Source: Rhizobacter sp. Root1238
GTDB lineage: Bacteria > Pseudomonadota > Gammaproteobacteria > Burkholderiales > Burkholderiaceae_C
NCBI RefSeq assembly: GCF_001425825.1
Contig: NZ_LMDM01000004.1
Coordinates: forward strand, 16,404 to 80,403
Length of the DNA: 64,000 bases
Reading direction: 5' to 3'
A program made the position numbers and the translations under genes. Under the pieces are notes generated by a model. That model saw nothing but the letters and a program-made list of their open reading frames with translations. It had not been told where the DNA came from and searched no databases. Numbering within the stretch: position 1 is the first letter of the stretch; each line of letters begins with the position of its first letter. Positions 55,599-64,000 of the stretch are shown piece after piece.

Positions 55599-55668
55599 GC
55601 CGCGGCTCATCACGTCTTTACTCGTCATCTCTCTCGAAGCGCGGCTCACCCCCGCGCTTTTTTGTTTT
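55599..55668 (+). promoter_or_regulatory. Candidate transcription attenuator of thrS
   Basis: Terminator hairpin AAGCGCGG-CTCACCC-CCGCGCTT (55637-55659) followed by TTTTTTG and TTTT. Upstream, GCCGCG at 55599-55604, directly after the leader stop codon, can pair with CGCGGC at 55640-55645 in the terminator's left arm and so would block it. CCGCG inside the leader (55563-55567) can pair with CGCGG at 55601-55605, giving the full 1:2, 2:3, 3:4 switch. Confidence 0.6.
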
Positions 55669-55682
55669 CAGGAGCTCCTTTC

Positions 55683-57602
55683 ATGATTTCAGTCCAGTTG
55701 CCCGACGGTTCCCGACGCGAGTTCCCCGGCCCGGTCACCGTGGCCGAGGTGGCGGCGTCCATCGGCACCGGGCTGGCGAAGGCGGCGCTCGCCGGGCGGG
55801 TCGGGCAGGGCGATGCGGCGCGCGTCGTCGACACCAGCTACCGCATCGAGGCCGACACCGCGCTCGCGATCGTCACCGACAAGGACCCCGCCGGGCTGGA
55901 CGTCATCCGCCACTCCACCGCCCACCTGCTGGCGTACGCGGTCAAGGAGCTGTTCCCGGAGGCCCAGGTCACGATCGGCCCGGTGATCGAGAACGGCTTC
56001 TTCTACGACTTCTCGTACAAGCGCCCGTTCACGCCGGAAGACCTGGTGGCGATCGAAGCCAAGATGACCGAGCTCGCGAAGAAGGACGAGCGCGTCGAGC
56101 GCCGCGTGCTGCCGCGCGACGAGGCGGTGGCGTACTTCAAGAGCCTGGGCGAGGACTACAAGGCCGAGATCATCGCCAGCATCCCGTCCGATGAAGACGT
56201 CTCGCTGTACCGCGAAGGCAAGTTCGAAGACCTGTGCCGCGGCCCGCACGTGCCGAGCACCGGCCGGTTGAAGCACTTCAAGCTGATGAAGGTGGCCGGC
56301 GCCTACTGGCGCGGCGACCACCGCAACGAGATGCTGCAGCGGATCTACGGTACCGCCTGGGCCACCAAGGACGAGCTGCAGCAGTACCTGCACATGCTCG
56401 AAGAGGCCGAGAAGCGCGACCACCGCAAAATCGGCCGCGAACTCGACCTGTTCCACCTCGACGAGCACGCGCCCGGGTTGGTGTTCTGGCATGCCAAGGG
56501 CTGGTCGGTGTGGCAGCAGGTCGAGCAGTACATGCGCGCCGTCTACCGCGACAACGGCTACCAGGAAGTGAAGGGCCCGCAGATCCTCGACCAGGGGCTG
56601 TGGGAGAAGACCGGCCACTGGGGCAACTACCGCGACAACATGTTCGTGACCGAATCGGAGAAGCGCGACTACGCGCTGAAGCCGATGAACTGCCCCGGCC
56701 ACGTGCTGATCTTCAACTCGCAGATGCGCAGCTACAAGGACCTGCCGATCCGCTACGGCGAGTTCGGCCAGTGCCACCGCAACGAGCCGTCGGGCGCGCT
56801 GCACGGGATCATGCGGGTGCGCGGCTTCACGCAGGACGACGGCCACATCTTCTGCACCGAAGACCAGATCCTCGAGGAGTGCGTCGCCTACACGACGCTG
56901 CTGCAGCAGGTCTACAAGGATTTCGGCTTCACCGACATCATCTACAAGGTCGCGACCCGGCCGGAACACCGCGTCGGCTCCGATGCGTTCTGGGACAAGG
57001 CCGAGTTCGCGGTGATGGAGAGCCTGCGCCGCTCCGGCTGCGAATTCATCATCTCCCCGGGCGACGGTGCGTTCTACGGACCGAAGATCGAGTACACGCT
57101 GAAGGACGCGCTGGGCCGGCAATGGCAATGCGGCACGATGCAGGTCGACTACAACACCGCCGAGCGCCTGGGCGGCGAGTACGTCACCGACACCAGCGGC
57201 CGCGCCCACCCGGTGATGCTGCACCGCGCGATCATCGGCAGCTTCGAGCGTTTCATCGGCATGCTGATCGAACACCATGCCGGCGCGCTGCCGGTCTGGC
57301 TCGCGCCGGTGCAGGTCGTGGTGGCCAGCATCACCGAAGCGCATGCCGACTACGCCCGGGAAGTCGCGAAAACACTTCAAAAACAAGGAGTTAGGGCGGA
57401 GAGTGATTTGCGCAATGAAAAGATCACGTATAAAATCCGCGAGCATTCCTTGCAAAAGGTCCCGTTCATCCTTGTCGTTGGCGAGAAGGAGAAGGCAATC
57501 GGGGCCGTTGCGGTGCGTGCCCGCGGCAACCAGGATCTCGGCGTGATGCCCTTGGACGACTTCGCAAAGAAGCTCGCCAGCGACATCGCCCACCGGGCCT
57601 GA
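55683..57602 (+). CDS. thrS: Threonyl-tRNA synthetase
   Basis: Class II synthetase of 639 residues. TGS domain (1-60), editing domain with [13 protein letters not shown] (the metal-site histidines), catalytic core with Zn ligands Cys in MNCPGH, His in [11 protein letters not shown] and His in [13 protein letters not shown], and the C-terminal anticodon-binding domain. The ATG 55683 is used, preceded by AGGAG at 55670. The promoter/leader region contains a probable Thr-sensing attenuator. It opens the operon thrS-infC-rpmI-rplT-pheS-pheT-ihfA. Confidence 0.98.
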   Translation: MISVQLPDGSRREFPGPVTVAEVAASIGTGLAKAALAGRVGQGDAARVVDTSYRIEADTALAIVTDKDPAGLDVIRHSTAHLLAYAVKELFPEAQVTIGPVIENGFFYDFSYKRPFTPEDLVAIEAKMTELAKKDERVERRVLPRDEAVAYFKSLGEDYKAEIIASIPSDEDVSLYREGKFEDLCRGPHVPSTGRLKHFKLMKVAGAYWRGDHRNEMLQRIYGTAWATKDELQQYLHMLEEAEKRDHRKIGRELDLFHLDEHAPGLVFWHAKGWSVWQQVEQYMRAVYRDNGYQEVKGPQILDQGLWEKTGHWGNYRDNMFVTESEKRDYALKPMNCPGHVLIFNSQMRSYKDLPIRYGEFGQCHRNEPSGALHGIMRVRGFTQDDGHIFCTEDQILEECVAYTTLLQQVYKDFGFTDIIYKVATRPEHRVGSDAFWDKAEFAVMESLRRSGCEFIISPGDGAFYGPKIEYTLKDALGRQWQCGTMQVDYNTAERLGGEYVTDTSGRAHPVMLHRAIIGSFERFIGMLIEHHAGALPVWLAPVQVVVASITEAHADYAREVAKTLQKQGVRAESDLRNEKITYKIREHSLQKVPFILVVGEKEKAIGAVAVRARGNQDLGVMPLDDFAKKLASDIAHRA

Positions 57603-57687
57603 AGCTAGGCAACTCCTGTCCGCCGGCATTCATCGACATCCAAAGTTTGGGCTCCGCTGCCTCGGGGTCCGGTGAAAGGTAAGAACC

Positions 57688-58236
57688 ATCGCTACTTTTG
57701 CTGACCGTCGCACTCCCAATGTGGAGCGCAAGCACCGCCTCAATCGCGAAATCATGGCGCCAGAGGTGCGGCTCAACGGTGTGGAGAACGAACCGCTCGG
57801 GATCGTCAACATCCAGGAGGCCCTGCGCATGGCGGGCGAACTGGACGTCGATCTGGTCGAAATCGCTGCCCAGGCCGATCCGCCGGTCTGCCGGCTGATG
57901 GACTACGGCAAGTTCAAGTACCAAGAGCAGAAACGGGCAGCGGAAGCGAAGTCCAAGCAAAAAGTCATCGAGATCAAGGAAGTCAAGTTCCGTCCGGGCA
58001 CGGACGAGGGCGACTACCAGATCAAGATGCGCAACCTGCGCCGCTTCATCGAGGAAGACGGCGACAAGGGCAAGGTCACGCTGCGCTACCGCGGCCGCGA
58101 GATCACCCACCAGGACATCGGCATGCGCCTGCTGGAGCGCATTCGCGACGAACTGGCCGATGTGGCCGTCGTCGAGAACATGCCGAAGCTCGAAGGGCGC
58201 CAGATGATCATGGTGCTCGGTCCGAAGAAGCGCTGA
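57688..58236 (+). CDS. infC: Translation initiation factor IF-3
   Basis: 182 residues. The conserved N-terminus [20 protein letters not shown] begins directly after an ATC codon at 57688 and no ATG or GTG fits, so the start is AUC. IF-3 genes characteristically use AUU or AUC starts, which IF-3 itself discriminates against, giving feedback control. AAAGGTAAG lies upstream as ribosome site. The N domain, the lysine-rich linker ([18 protein letters not shown]) and the C domain are all intact. Confidence 0.97.
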   Translation: MATFADRRTPNVERKHRLNREIMAPEVRLNGVENEPLGIVNIQEALRMAGELDVDLVEIAAQADPPVCRLMDYGKFKYQEQKRAAEAKSKQKVIEIKEVKFRPGTDEGDYQIKMRNLRRFIEEDGDKGKVTLRYRGREITHQDIGMRLLERIRDELADVAVVENMPKLEGRQMIMVLGPKKR

Positions 58237-58269
58237 GACCGCAACAGCGTTGAGTTTTTGAGAGTTCAG

Positions 58270-58339
58270 CGCGCCGGTCTGGTCACCGGCGCGTTGCAAG
58301 AAGCCCCTCCAGGCCAACAAGACCGCAAGTTCTTTGCGG
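58270..58339 (+). promoter_or_regulatory. Structured leader upstream of rpmI (candidate L20 operator)
   Basis: Two hairpins in the infC-rpmI gap: CGCGCCGGT-CTGGTC-ACCGGCGCG (58270-58293) and CCGCAA-GTTCT-TTGCGG (58323-58339), with CTCCAGGC and GCCTGG flanks that can also pair around the second. In E. coli ribosomal protein L20 represses rpmI-rplT by binding a structured leader here; the same role is inferred from position only. Confidence 0.45.
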
Positions 58340-58371
58340 GCGCCTGGTGGAGCAACGAAAAAGGAGCAGTC

Positions 58372-58575
58372 ATGCCCAAAATGAAGACCAAGAAGAGCGC
58401 TGCGAAGCGTTTCCGCGTTCGTCCGGGTGGCACCGTCAAGCGGGGCCAGGCGTTCAAGCGCCACATCCTCACGAAGAAGTCCACGAAGAACAAGCGCCAC
58501 CTCCGTGGCTCTGTCGGCGTGCACGAGACCAACATGGGTCACATGGCTCAGATGCTGCCCTTCGCCGGGCTGTGA
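58372..58575 (+). CDS. rpmI: 50S ribosomal protein L35
   Basis: 67 residues, [20 protein letters not shown] and [16 protein letters not shown] are diagnostic of L35; highly basic. Strong ribosome site AAAAAGGAG precedes the ATG. It lies between infC and rplT in the usual order. Confidence 0.98.
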   Translation: MPKMKTKKSAAKRFRVRPGGTVKRGQAFKRHILTKKSTKNKRHLRGSVGVHETNMGHMAQMLPFAGL

Positions 58576-58627
58576 TCTGCAGCGATTGATTCCACGGTCT
58601 CAGAAATACTTCTAGAAGGAGAAATCC

Positions 58628-58984
58628 ATGCCTCGCGTCAAACGTGGTGTAACAGCCCGCGCTCGTCACAAGAAAATTCTCGCACTCGCCAAGGGTTACC
58701 GCGGCCGTCGCAAGAATGTGTTCCGCATCGCCAAGGAAGCGGTCATGCGCGCTGGGCAATATGCCTATCGCGATCGCCGCACCAAGAAGCGTGTGTTCCG
58801 CCAGCTCTGGATCGCGCGTATCAACGCCGCGGCCCGTGGCCTGGGCATCACCTACAGCAAGTTCATGAACGGCATGAAGAAGGCGTCGATCGAGATCGAC
58901 CGCAAGGTTCTTGCCGACATGGCAGTCAACGATCCTGCCGCTTTCGGCAGCATCGTGGAGAAGGTGAAGGCCCAGCTCGCTTGA
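58628..58984 (+). CDS. rplT: 50S ribosomal protein L20
   Basis: 118 residues, [20 protein letters not shown] start and [20 protein letters not shown] are diagnostic. AGAAGGAG precedes the ATG. L20 also acts as repressor of its operon in other bacteria. It ends 151 bases before pheS, with two hairpins between. Confidence 0.98.
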   Translation: MPRVKRGVTARARHKKILALAKGYRGRRKNVFRIAKEAVMRAGQYAYRDRRTKKRVFRQLWIARINAAARGLGITYSKFMNGMKKASIEIDRKVLADMAVNDPAAFGSIVEKVKAQLA

Positions 58985-59037
58985 TGTCGTGATCGCGCCG
59001 GTTTGCGCACATCCTGTGCATCCGGTGCCACGCAAGT

Positions 59038-59104
59038 CCCCGAAGGCTGTTCGCAGCCGTCGGGGCAAGCTCTCCAAGGCCGACCTCGTGTGCGGCCTTT
59101 TTTG
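59038..59104 (+). terminator. Hairpin pair and terminator between rplT and pheS
   Basis: First hairpin CCCCGA, GGCTG-TTCG-CAGCC, TCGGGG (59038-59065) and then AAGGCCG-N10-CGGCCTT followed by a T run (59076-59103). The second is a good rho-independent terminator inside the operon, so pheST transcription is probably partly terminated or attenuated here. No Phe-rich leader peptide is seen. Confidence 0.7.
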
Positions 59105-59134
59105 TTTCTTGAACCGACCATCCACCCTCAACCG

Positions 59135-60178
59135 ATGAACGACCTCGATCAACTGGTGCAGGCCGCGCACGCCGATTTCGCGCAGGCGACTGCACCCGCC
59201 GATCTCGAGAACGCGAAGGCGCGCTACCTCGGCAAGGCGGGGCGCGTGACCGAGCTGCTGAAGTCGCTGGCCGGGCTCGCGGGCGACGAGAAGAAGTCGC
59301 GCGGCGCCGAGATCAACGCGGCGAAGCAGGCCATCGAGGCCGCGCTGAATGCGCGCCGCCAGGCCCTGGCCGATGCCGAGCTGCAGGCGCAGCTGAAGGC
59401 CGAATCGCTGGACGTGAGCCTGCCCGGTCGCAAGCGCGGCGTCGGCAGCGTGCACCCGATCGCACGCACGATGGAGCGCATCGAGGCGATCTTCGGTTCG
59501 ATGGGTTTCGACGTGGCCGATGGCCCCGAGATCGAGACCGACTGGTACAGCTTCACCGCGCTGAACAACCCGGAGAACCATCCGGCGCGTTCGATGCAGG
59601 ACACCTTCTACGTCGACATGAAGGACGACGAGGGCCACTGGCTGAACCTGCGTCCGCACACCTCGCCGATGCAGGTGCGCCATGCCCGCGCGCATGCCGC
59701 GAAGTACGCCGGCCAGCCGCACATGCCCGACATCCGCGTGATCGCGCCGGGCCGCACCTTCCGCGTCGACAGCGACGCGACGCACTCGCCGATGTTCCAC
59801 CAGGTCGAAGGCCTGTGGATCGGCGAGAACGTCAGCTTCAAGGACCTGAAGGCGATGTACCTGGATTTCATCCAGGCCTTCTTCGAGACCAGCGAGCTCG
59901 CGCTGCGCTTCCGCCCGAGCTACTTCCCGTTCACCGAACCGAGCGCCGAGATCGACATCATGTTCGAGAGCGGGCCGCTGAAAGGCCGCTGGCTCGAGGT
60001 CTCCGGCTCCGGCCAGGTGCACCCGCAGGTGGTGCGCAACATGGGGCTCGACCCGGAGCGCCATGTCGGCTTCGCGTTCGGCTCGGGCATCGACCGCCTT
60101 GCGATGCTGCGCTACGGCGTCAGCGACCTGCGCCTGTTCTTCGACGGCGACCTGCGTTTCCTCAGCCAGTTCAAGTAA
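59135..60178 (+). CDS. pheS: Phenylalanyl-tRNA synthetase alpha subunit
   Basis: 347 residues. N-terminal coiled-coil (about 1-90), class II core with [18 protein letters not shown] (motif 2), [12 protein letters not shown] and [17 protein letters not shown] (motif 3). ATG 59135 fits the family N-terminus. pheT follows by 18 bases; the enzyme works as an alpha2-beta2 tetramer. Confidence 0.97.
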   Translation: MNDLDQLVQAAHADFAQATAPADLENAKARYLGKAGRVTELLKSLAGLAGDEKKSRGAEINAAKQAIEAALNARRQALADAELQAQLKAESLDVSLPGRKRGVGSVHPIARTMERIEAIFGSMGFDVADGPEIETDWYSFTALNNPENHPARSMQDTFYVDMKDDEGHWLNLRPHTSPMQVRHARAHAAKYAGQPHMPDIRVIAPGRTFRVDSDATHSPMFHQVEGLWIGENVSFKDLKAMYLDFIQAFFETSELALRFRPSYFPFTEPSAEIDIMFESGPLKGRWLEVSGSGQVHPQVVRNMGLDPERHVGFAFGSGIDRLAMLRYGVSDLRLFFDGDLRFLSQFK

Positions 60179-60196
60179 CCAGCGGAAGACCCATCA

Positions 60197-62611
60197 ATGC
60201 AATTCCCCGAGTCGTGGTTGCGTGAGTTCTGCAATCCGCCCCTTGACACCGCCGCGCTGGCCGAGCTGCTGACCATGTCCGGCATGGAGGTCGAGGAGCT
60301 GCGCCCGGTGGCGCCGCCCTTCAGCCGCGTGGTCGTCGGGCGCGTCGTGTCGCTGGCGCGCCATCCGAATGCCGACCGGCTGAACGTCTGCCAGGTCGAC
60401 GTCGGCAGCGGTGCGCTGCTCAACATCGTCTGCGGCGCACCGAACGTGGCAGCCGGCGTGAAGGTGCCGTGCGCGCTGGTAGGCGCGGTGTTGCCTCCTG
60501 GCGAGGACGGCAAACCCTTCGAGATCAAGCTCGGCCAGCTGCGCGGCGTCGAGAGCCAGGGCATGCTGTGCTCGGCCCGCGAGCTGAAGCTGTCCGAGGA
60601 CCACGGCGGGCTGCTGATCCTGGCCGAAGACGCGCCGGTCGGCGAAGACATCCGCAAGCACCTGTCGCTCGACGACACGCTGTTCACGCTGAAGCTGACG
60701 CCGAACCTCGGCCACTGCCTGAGCGTGCTCGGCGTCGCGCGCGAGGTCTCCGCGCTGACCGGCACGCCGCTGAAGCTGCCGACCTTCGCGCCGGTGCCGG
60801 TGAAGCACCGCGACGTGCTGCCGGTCAAGGTCGAGGCGCCCGACCTGTGCGGCCGCTTCTCGGGCCGCATCGTGCGCAACGTCGACACCACCGCGAAGAC
60901 GCCGGCCTGGATGGTCGACCGCCTGGCGCGCTGCGGCCAGCGTTCGGTGACCGCGCTGGTCGACATCTCGAACTACGTGATGTTCGAGCTCGGCCGGCCT
61001 TCGCACATCTTCGACCTCGACAAGATCCACCACGGCCTCACGGTCCGCTGGGGGCGCCCTGGCGAGCAGCTGAAACTGCTGAATGGCAACACGATCGAGG
61101 TCGATGCGGCAGTTGGCGTGATCGCCGATGCCGAGGCGGTCGAGTCGCTGGCCGGCATCATGGGCGGCGACGCGACCTCGGTGTCCGATGCCACGCGCAA
61201 CGTCTACGTCGAGGCCGCGTTCTGGTGGCCAGAAGCGGTGGCGGGCCGTTCGCGCCGCTTCAACTTCACGACCGATGCAGGGCACCGCTTCGAGCGCGGC
61301 GTCGATCCGGCGCAGACGGTCGAGCACATCGAGCGCATCACGCAGCTGATCCTCGACATCTGCGGCGGCGAGGCCGGTCCGATGGACGACCAGACCACCC
61401 GGCTGCCGGCGCGCACGCCGGTCACGCTGCGCGTCGCGCGTGCAGCGAAGGTGATCGGCATGCCGATCACGCAGGCGCAGTGCGTCGGCGTGATGGAGCG
61501 CCTGGGCCTGCCGTTCACGCAGGCCGACGGCACGATCACCGTGACGCCGCCGAGCTGGCGCTTCGACCTGCTGATCGAGGAAGACCTGATCGAGGAAGTG
61601 ATCCGCGTGCTCGGCTACCCGACGCTGCCGTCGACGCCGCCGCGCGCGGCGATCACCGCGAGCGTGCGCAGCGAATCGAAGCGCGGGCCGCATGCGGTTC
61701 GCCACCTGCTGGCCGGCCTGGACTACCAGGAGACCATCAACTTCAGCTTCGTCGAAGAGCGCTGGGAGCATGAACTCGCCGGCAATGCCGATCCGATCCG
61801 CGTGCTGAACCCGATCGCGAGCCCGCTGTCGGTGATGCGCTCCAGCCTGATCGGCGGCCTGGTCAACGTGCTGCGCTTCAACCTGGCGCGCAAGACCTCG
61901 CGCGTGCGGGTGTTCGAGTTCGGCCGCGTGTTCCGCCGCGATGCGGCGGTCGCCAACGGCGCGTTCAGCGTCGCGGGCATCGCGCAGCCGCTGCGGGTCG
62001 CGGGCCTGGCCTACGGCGGTGTCGATGCGCTGCAATGGGCGGCCAAGGAGCGGCCGGTCGACTTCTTCGACGTGAAAGGCGACATCGAATCGTTGCTCGC
62101 ACCGCTGGCGGTCCGCTTCGTCGCCGACGAGCATCCGGCGCTGCACCCGGGGCGCTCGGCGCGCATCGAGGTCGACGGCATGGTCCTCGGTTTCGTCGGC
62201 GAGTTGCACCCGAAGTGGCGGCAGTCGTACGAGTTGCCGCAGGCGCCGGTGGTGTTCGAGCTCGATGCGTCGGCCCTGCTGCAGCGCCCGCTGCCGCAGT
62301 TCCAGCCGATCCCGAAGCAGCAGTCGGCCTGGCGCGACATCGCCGTGATCGCCGGCGAGCAGGTCACGCACGAGGCGTTGATCGGCACGATCATCGGCGT
62401 CGACCCGGGCCTGATCCGCTCGGCGCGCCTGTTCGACATCTACAAGCCGGTCACGCCGTCCGCCGACATGGCGGCCGGCGAGCGCAGCCTGGCGATCCGG
62501 CTCGAACTGCTGGACGACACCGCGACGTTGACCGACGAGCGCATCGAAGCCGGTGTACACCGGGTGCTGGACAGCCTGAAGGCCCGCCTCGGCGTGCGCC
62601 TTCGCGGCTGA
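60197..62611 (+). CDS. pheT: Phenylalanyl-tRNA synthetase beta subunit
   Basis: 804 residues, normal for the long bacterial form. N-terminal tRNA-binding OB domain (VGRVVSLARHPNADRLNVCQ, about 50), B3/B4 editing domain, B5 domain, catalytic-like core and C-terminal FDX-ACB anticodon domain (FDIYKPVTPSADMAAGERSL). It starts at ATG 60197. Followed by ihfA, 12 bases later. Confidence 0.97.
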   Translation: MQFPESWLREFCNPPLDTAALAELLTMSGMEVEELRPVAPPFSRVVVGRVVSLARHPNADRLNVCQVDVGSGALLNIVCGAPNVAAGVKVPCALVGAVLPPGEDGKPFEIKLGQLRGVESQGMLCSARELKLSEDHGGLLILAEDAPVGEDIRKHLSLDDTLFTLKLTPNLGHCLSVLGVAREVSALTGTPLKLPTFAPVPVKHRDVLPVKVEAPDLCGRFSGRIVRNVDTTAKTPAWMVDRLARCGQRSVTALVDISNYVMFELGRPSHIFDLDKIHHGLTVRWGRPGEQLKLLNGNTIEVDAAVGVIADAEAVESLAGIMGGDATSVSDATRNVYVEAAFWWPEAVAGRSRRFNFTTDAGHRFERGVDPAQTVEHIERITQLILDICGGEAGPMDDQTTRLPARTPVTLRVARAAKVIGMPITQAQCVGVMERLGLPFTQADGTITVTPPSWRFDLLIEEDLIEEVIRVLGYPTLPSTPPRAAITASVRSESKRGPHAVRHLLAGLDYQETINFSFVEERWEHELAGNADPIRVLNPIASPLSVMRSSLIGGLVNVLRFNLARKTSRVRVFEFGRVFRRDAAVANGAFSVAGIAQPLRVAGLAYGGVDALQWAAKERPVDFFDVKGDIESLLAPLAVRFVADEHPALHPGRSARIEVDGMVLGFVGELHPKWRQSYELPQAPVVFELDASALLQRPLPQFQPIPKQQSAWRDIAVIAGEQVTHEALIGTIIGVDPGLIRSARLFDIYKPVTPSADMAAGERSLAIRLELLDDTATLTDERIEAGVHRVLDSLKARLGVRLRG

Positions 62612-62623
62612 GCGGAGGCCGCG

Positions 62624-62992
62624 ATGGACGACCACAACGACGACAAATCCCCGCCGCGCGTGCTGCTGCCGACGCTCGAGACCCCGACGCTGACCAAGGC
62701 CGAACTGGCCGAGCTGCTGTTCGAGCGGTTGGGCCTGAACAAGCGCGAATCGAAGGACATGGTCGAGGCGTTTTTCGACATCATCCACGGCACGCTGGTG
62801 AAGGGCGAGGACGTGAAGCTGTCGGGATTCGGTAATTTCAACATCCGGCGCAAGGCGCCGCGACCGGGGCGCAACCCCCGTACCGGGGAATCGATACCGA
62901 TCAAGGCCCGGAATGTTGTAACTTTTCACGCGAGTCACAAACTGAAGGGAGTTGTGCAGGGCGACATACCTGCGGGTGACGACTTCGAGTAA
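62624..62992 (+). CDS. ihfA: Integration host factor alpha subunit
   Basis: 122-residue DNA-bending protein. The core [40 protein letters not shown] and [14 protein letters not shown] matches IHF-alpha. It has an N-terminal extension of about 20 residues before the usual start, which is common in Burkholderiales. It overlaps no gene but closes the thrS-pheT operon as in most proteobacteria, followed by a MerR gene. Confidence 0.95.
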   Translation: MDDHNDDKSPPRVLLPTLETPTLTKAELAELLFERLGLNKRESKDMVEAFFDIIHGTLVKGEDVKLSGFGNFNIRRKAPRPGRNPRTGESIPIKARNVVTFHASHKLKGVVQGDIPAGDDFE

Positions 62993-63027
62993 AGTCTTAG
63001 CTTTCTCTCTCGAACTCCTTGATTTCA

Positions 63028-63519
63028 ATGGAGAAAGCGCTTCCCGCCATCCCTGCCAAACGCTACTTCACCATTGGTGAGGTCAGTGATTTGTGCGGCG
63101 TGAAGCCGTACGTGCTGCGCTATTGGGAACAGGAGTTCACGCAGCTGAAGCCGATGAAGCGCCGGGGCAACCGGCGCTACTACCAGCACCACGAAGTGCT
63201 GCTGATCCGGCGCATCCGCGAGCTGCTGTACGAGCAGGGGTTCACGATCAGCGGAGCCCGCAACCGGCTCACCGAGCTGGTCCATTCGCGGGCGTCGTCG
63301 TCTTCGCTGGCATCGTCCGCAGCGCCGGACAGCCAGGATGCGGAGCTCGACGGTGAACTGGATGCCGAACTCGATGCGACCGGTCCCGACTCCGAATTGC
63401 CGCTGGCGGCCGAGCCCGAAGATGCGCCCATTCCGCAACCGGTCGTGATCGTCGACGAGGTGTCGATGACGCAGATGCGCGAAGAGCTGATCTCGATCCG
63501 CCACCTGCTCGTCGCCTGA
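63028..63519 (+). CDS. MerR-family transcriptional regulator
   Basis: 163 residues. The helix-turn-helix KRYFTIGEVSDLCGVKPYVL is followed by RYWEQEFTQLKPMKRRGNRR and YYQHHEVLLIRRIRELLYEQ. The C-terminal half is Ser/Ala/Asp/Glu-rich and low in complexity. MerR genes of this type follow ihfA in many proteobacteria; the function remains undefined. ATG 63028 is preferred to TTG 63019. Confidence 0.92.
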   Translation: MEKALPAIPAKRYFTIGEVSDLCGVKPYVLRYWEQEFTQLKPMKRRGNRRYYQHHEVLLIRRIRELLYEQGFTISGARNRLTELVHSRASSSSLASSAAPDSQDAELDGELDAELDATGPDSELPLAAEPEDAPIPQPVVIVDEVSMTQMREELISIRHLLVA

Positions 63520-63561
63520 CCGGAACCACCGGATTTCCACGCTATACTGCGCGGCTTACGT

Positions 63562-63638
63562 CGGGGTGTAGCGCAGCCTGGTAGCGCACTTGCATGGGGT
63601 GCAAGGGGTCGCGAGTTCGAATCCCGCCACCCCGACCA
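63562..63638 (+). tRNA. tRNA-Pro (anticodon GGG)
   Basis: 77 bases with CCA encoded. Acceptor CGGGGTG pairs with CACCCCG, D arm AGCGCAGCCTGGTAGCGCA, anticodon stem CTTGC/GCAAG around loop ATGGGGT (anticodon GGG), and T arm with GTTCGAATC. A TATACT hexamer at 63543-63548 is the probable -10. The terminator at 63688 follows. Confidence 0.97.
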
Positions 63639-63687
63639 TAGATTTGAAAGTTAGCGGTCATGTCCCAATGACCGGCACCGATGAAAG

Positions 63688-63728
63688 AGAGCCCGCCAAG
63701 GCATGCACTTGGCGGGCTCTTGTGTTTT
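63688..63728 (+). terminator. Rho-independent terminator after tRNA-Pro
   Basis: Perfect 13-bp stem AGAGCCCGCCAAG / CTTGGCGGGCTCT with a 7-base loop, followed by TGTGTTTT. It also lies at the end of the convergent minus-strand gene and could serve both. Confidence 0.85.
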
Positions 63729-64000
63729 CAGGCCTGCGAGTCCCTGCCCGGTGGCCCCAGCACCCGGTACGGCTTCGGAAACCATGCCCAGTGGTCGTCC
63801 AGCCACACCAGCCCGTCGTACGACGTGCCAGCGGATTGGCCCGGTTCGATCACCTTCCAGGCTGCCCACACGCGCTGCGGCTGCAACTGCGACGCGATGT
63901 GCCGATAGCCACCGGGCAGGTGCCGCGACAGTTCGTTGTCGTCGGCCAGCATGCCGGCCGGTGCGAGGTGCAGCACGATGCGGCTTTCGCGCGATGCGCT
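63728..64000 (-). CDS. Hypothetical protein, C-terminal part (5' end beyond window)
   Basis: About 90 residues of an open frame running to the right edge. The C-terminal part, with HLPGGYRHIASQLQPQRVWA and SYDGLVWLDDHWAWFPKPYR, looks like a real globular domain rich in Trp and Tyr. No family is recognised. The frame is open through 64000, so the true start lies beyond the window. It ends convergently with the tRNA terminator. Confidence 0.6.
   Translation of the reverse strand, partial: SASRESRIVLHLAPAGMLADDNELSRHLPGGYRHIASQLQPQRVWAAWKVIEPGQSAGTSYDGLVWLDDHWAWFPKPYRVLGPPGRDSQA

Noticed and set aside
55689-57629. Long minus-strand frame opposite thrS, and a similar one opposite pheT (60194-63028)
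   Set aside because: Both are antisense shadows caused by codon bias; the plus-strand genes are unambiguous.

Overview
The window is very G+C-rich bacterial DNA. Its gene content and order point to a betaproteobacterium of the order Burkholderiales, probably near the Rubrivivax/Leptothrix/Methylibium group. The main clues are phaC-phaA-phaB beside pgeF, thrS-infC-rpmI-rplT-pheS-pheT-ihfA-merR-tRNA-Pro, and map-glnD diverging from purL. The placement is an inference from synteny and protein style; no database was searched.

Layout. 1-12071 (minus) is a LapA-type adhesion locus: a type I secretion ATPase, its membrane-fusion partner, and the N-terminal part of a giant repeat adhesin that runs off the left edge. 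12118-14899 holds a Nudix hydrolase, a fumarylpyruvate/fumarylacetoacetate hydrolase with a zeta-class GST isomerase, and pgeF. 15202-19036 is a complete class I polyhydroxybutyrate operon. 19109-24015 is an unusual three-gene block: an acetolactate-synthase-like protein, a LysR regulator and a GlcD/D-lactate-dehydrogenase-like protein. Both enzyme-like proteins have altered cofactor motifs, and their two promoter regions share matching sequence blocks at identical spacing. 24016-24673 is a noncoding gap with two large palindromic elements in opposite orientation. 24674-33720 is housekeeping (glnD, map, purL) plus three small genes. 33729-39086 is accessory DNA: an orphan HigA-like antitoxin, a palindromic intergenic repeat, a molybdopterin oxidoreductase with its XRE regulator, and a decayed polymorphic-toxin locus with immunity-like genes. 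39257-41429 is a two-component system. 42089-52695 (minus) is a tightly overlapping 12-gene lipid/aryl-polyene-like operon. 52858-55504 holds a methyltransferase, a thioesterase, an aquaporin and a lipoprotein. 55551-63519 is the translation operon, with a candidate threonine-rich leader peptide and attenuator before thrS and an AUC start for infC. tRNA-Pro(GGG) and a partial gene close the window.

How the genes work together. The adhesin and its transporter form a biofilm attachment apparatus; the outer-membrane pore and the LapD/LapG control proteins are not in the window. The pha genes convert acetyl-CoA to stored polyester. The 42-52 kb operon has an acyl carrier protein, a ligase, two ketosynthase-type proteins, two hotdog dehydratases, a ketoreductase, an acyltransferase, a LolA-like carrier and an MMPL exporter, which is enough to make an acyl/polyene chain and move it to the outer membrane.

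The observations most worth a second look are the co-regulated pair with degenerate motifs (19.1-24.0 kb), the inverted palindromic elements with compensatory changes (24.05-24.66 kb), the candidate thrS attenuator, and the collapsed toxin/immunity locus (37.4-39.1 kb).
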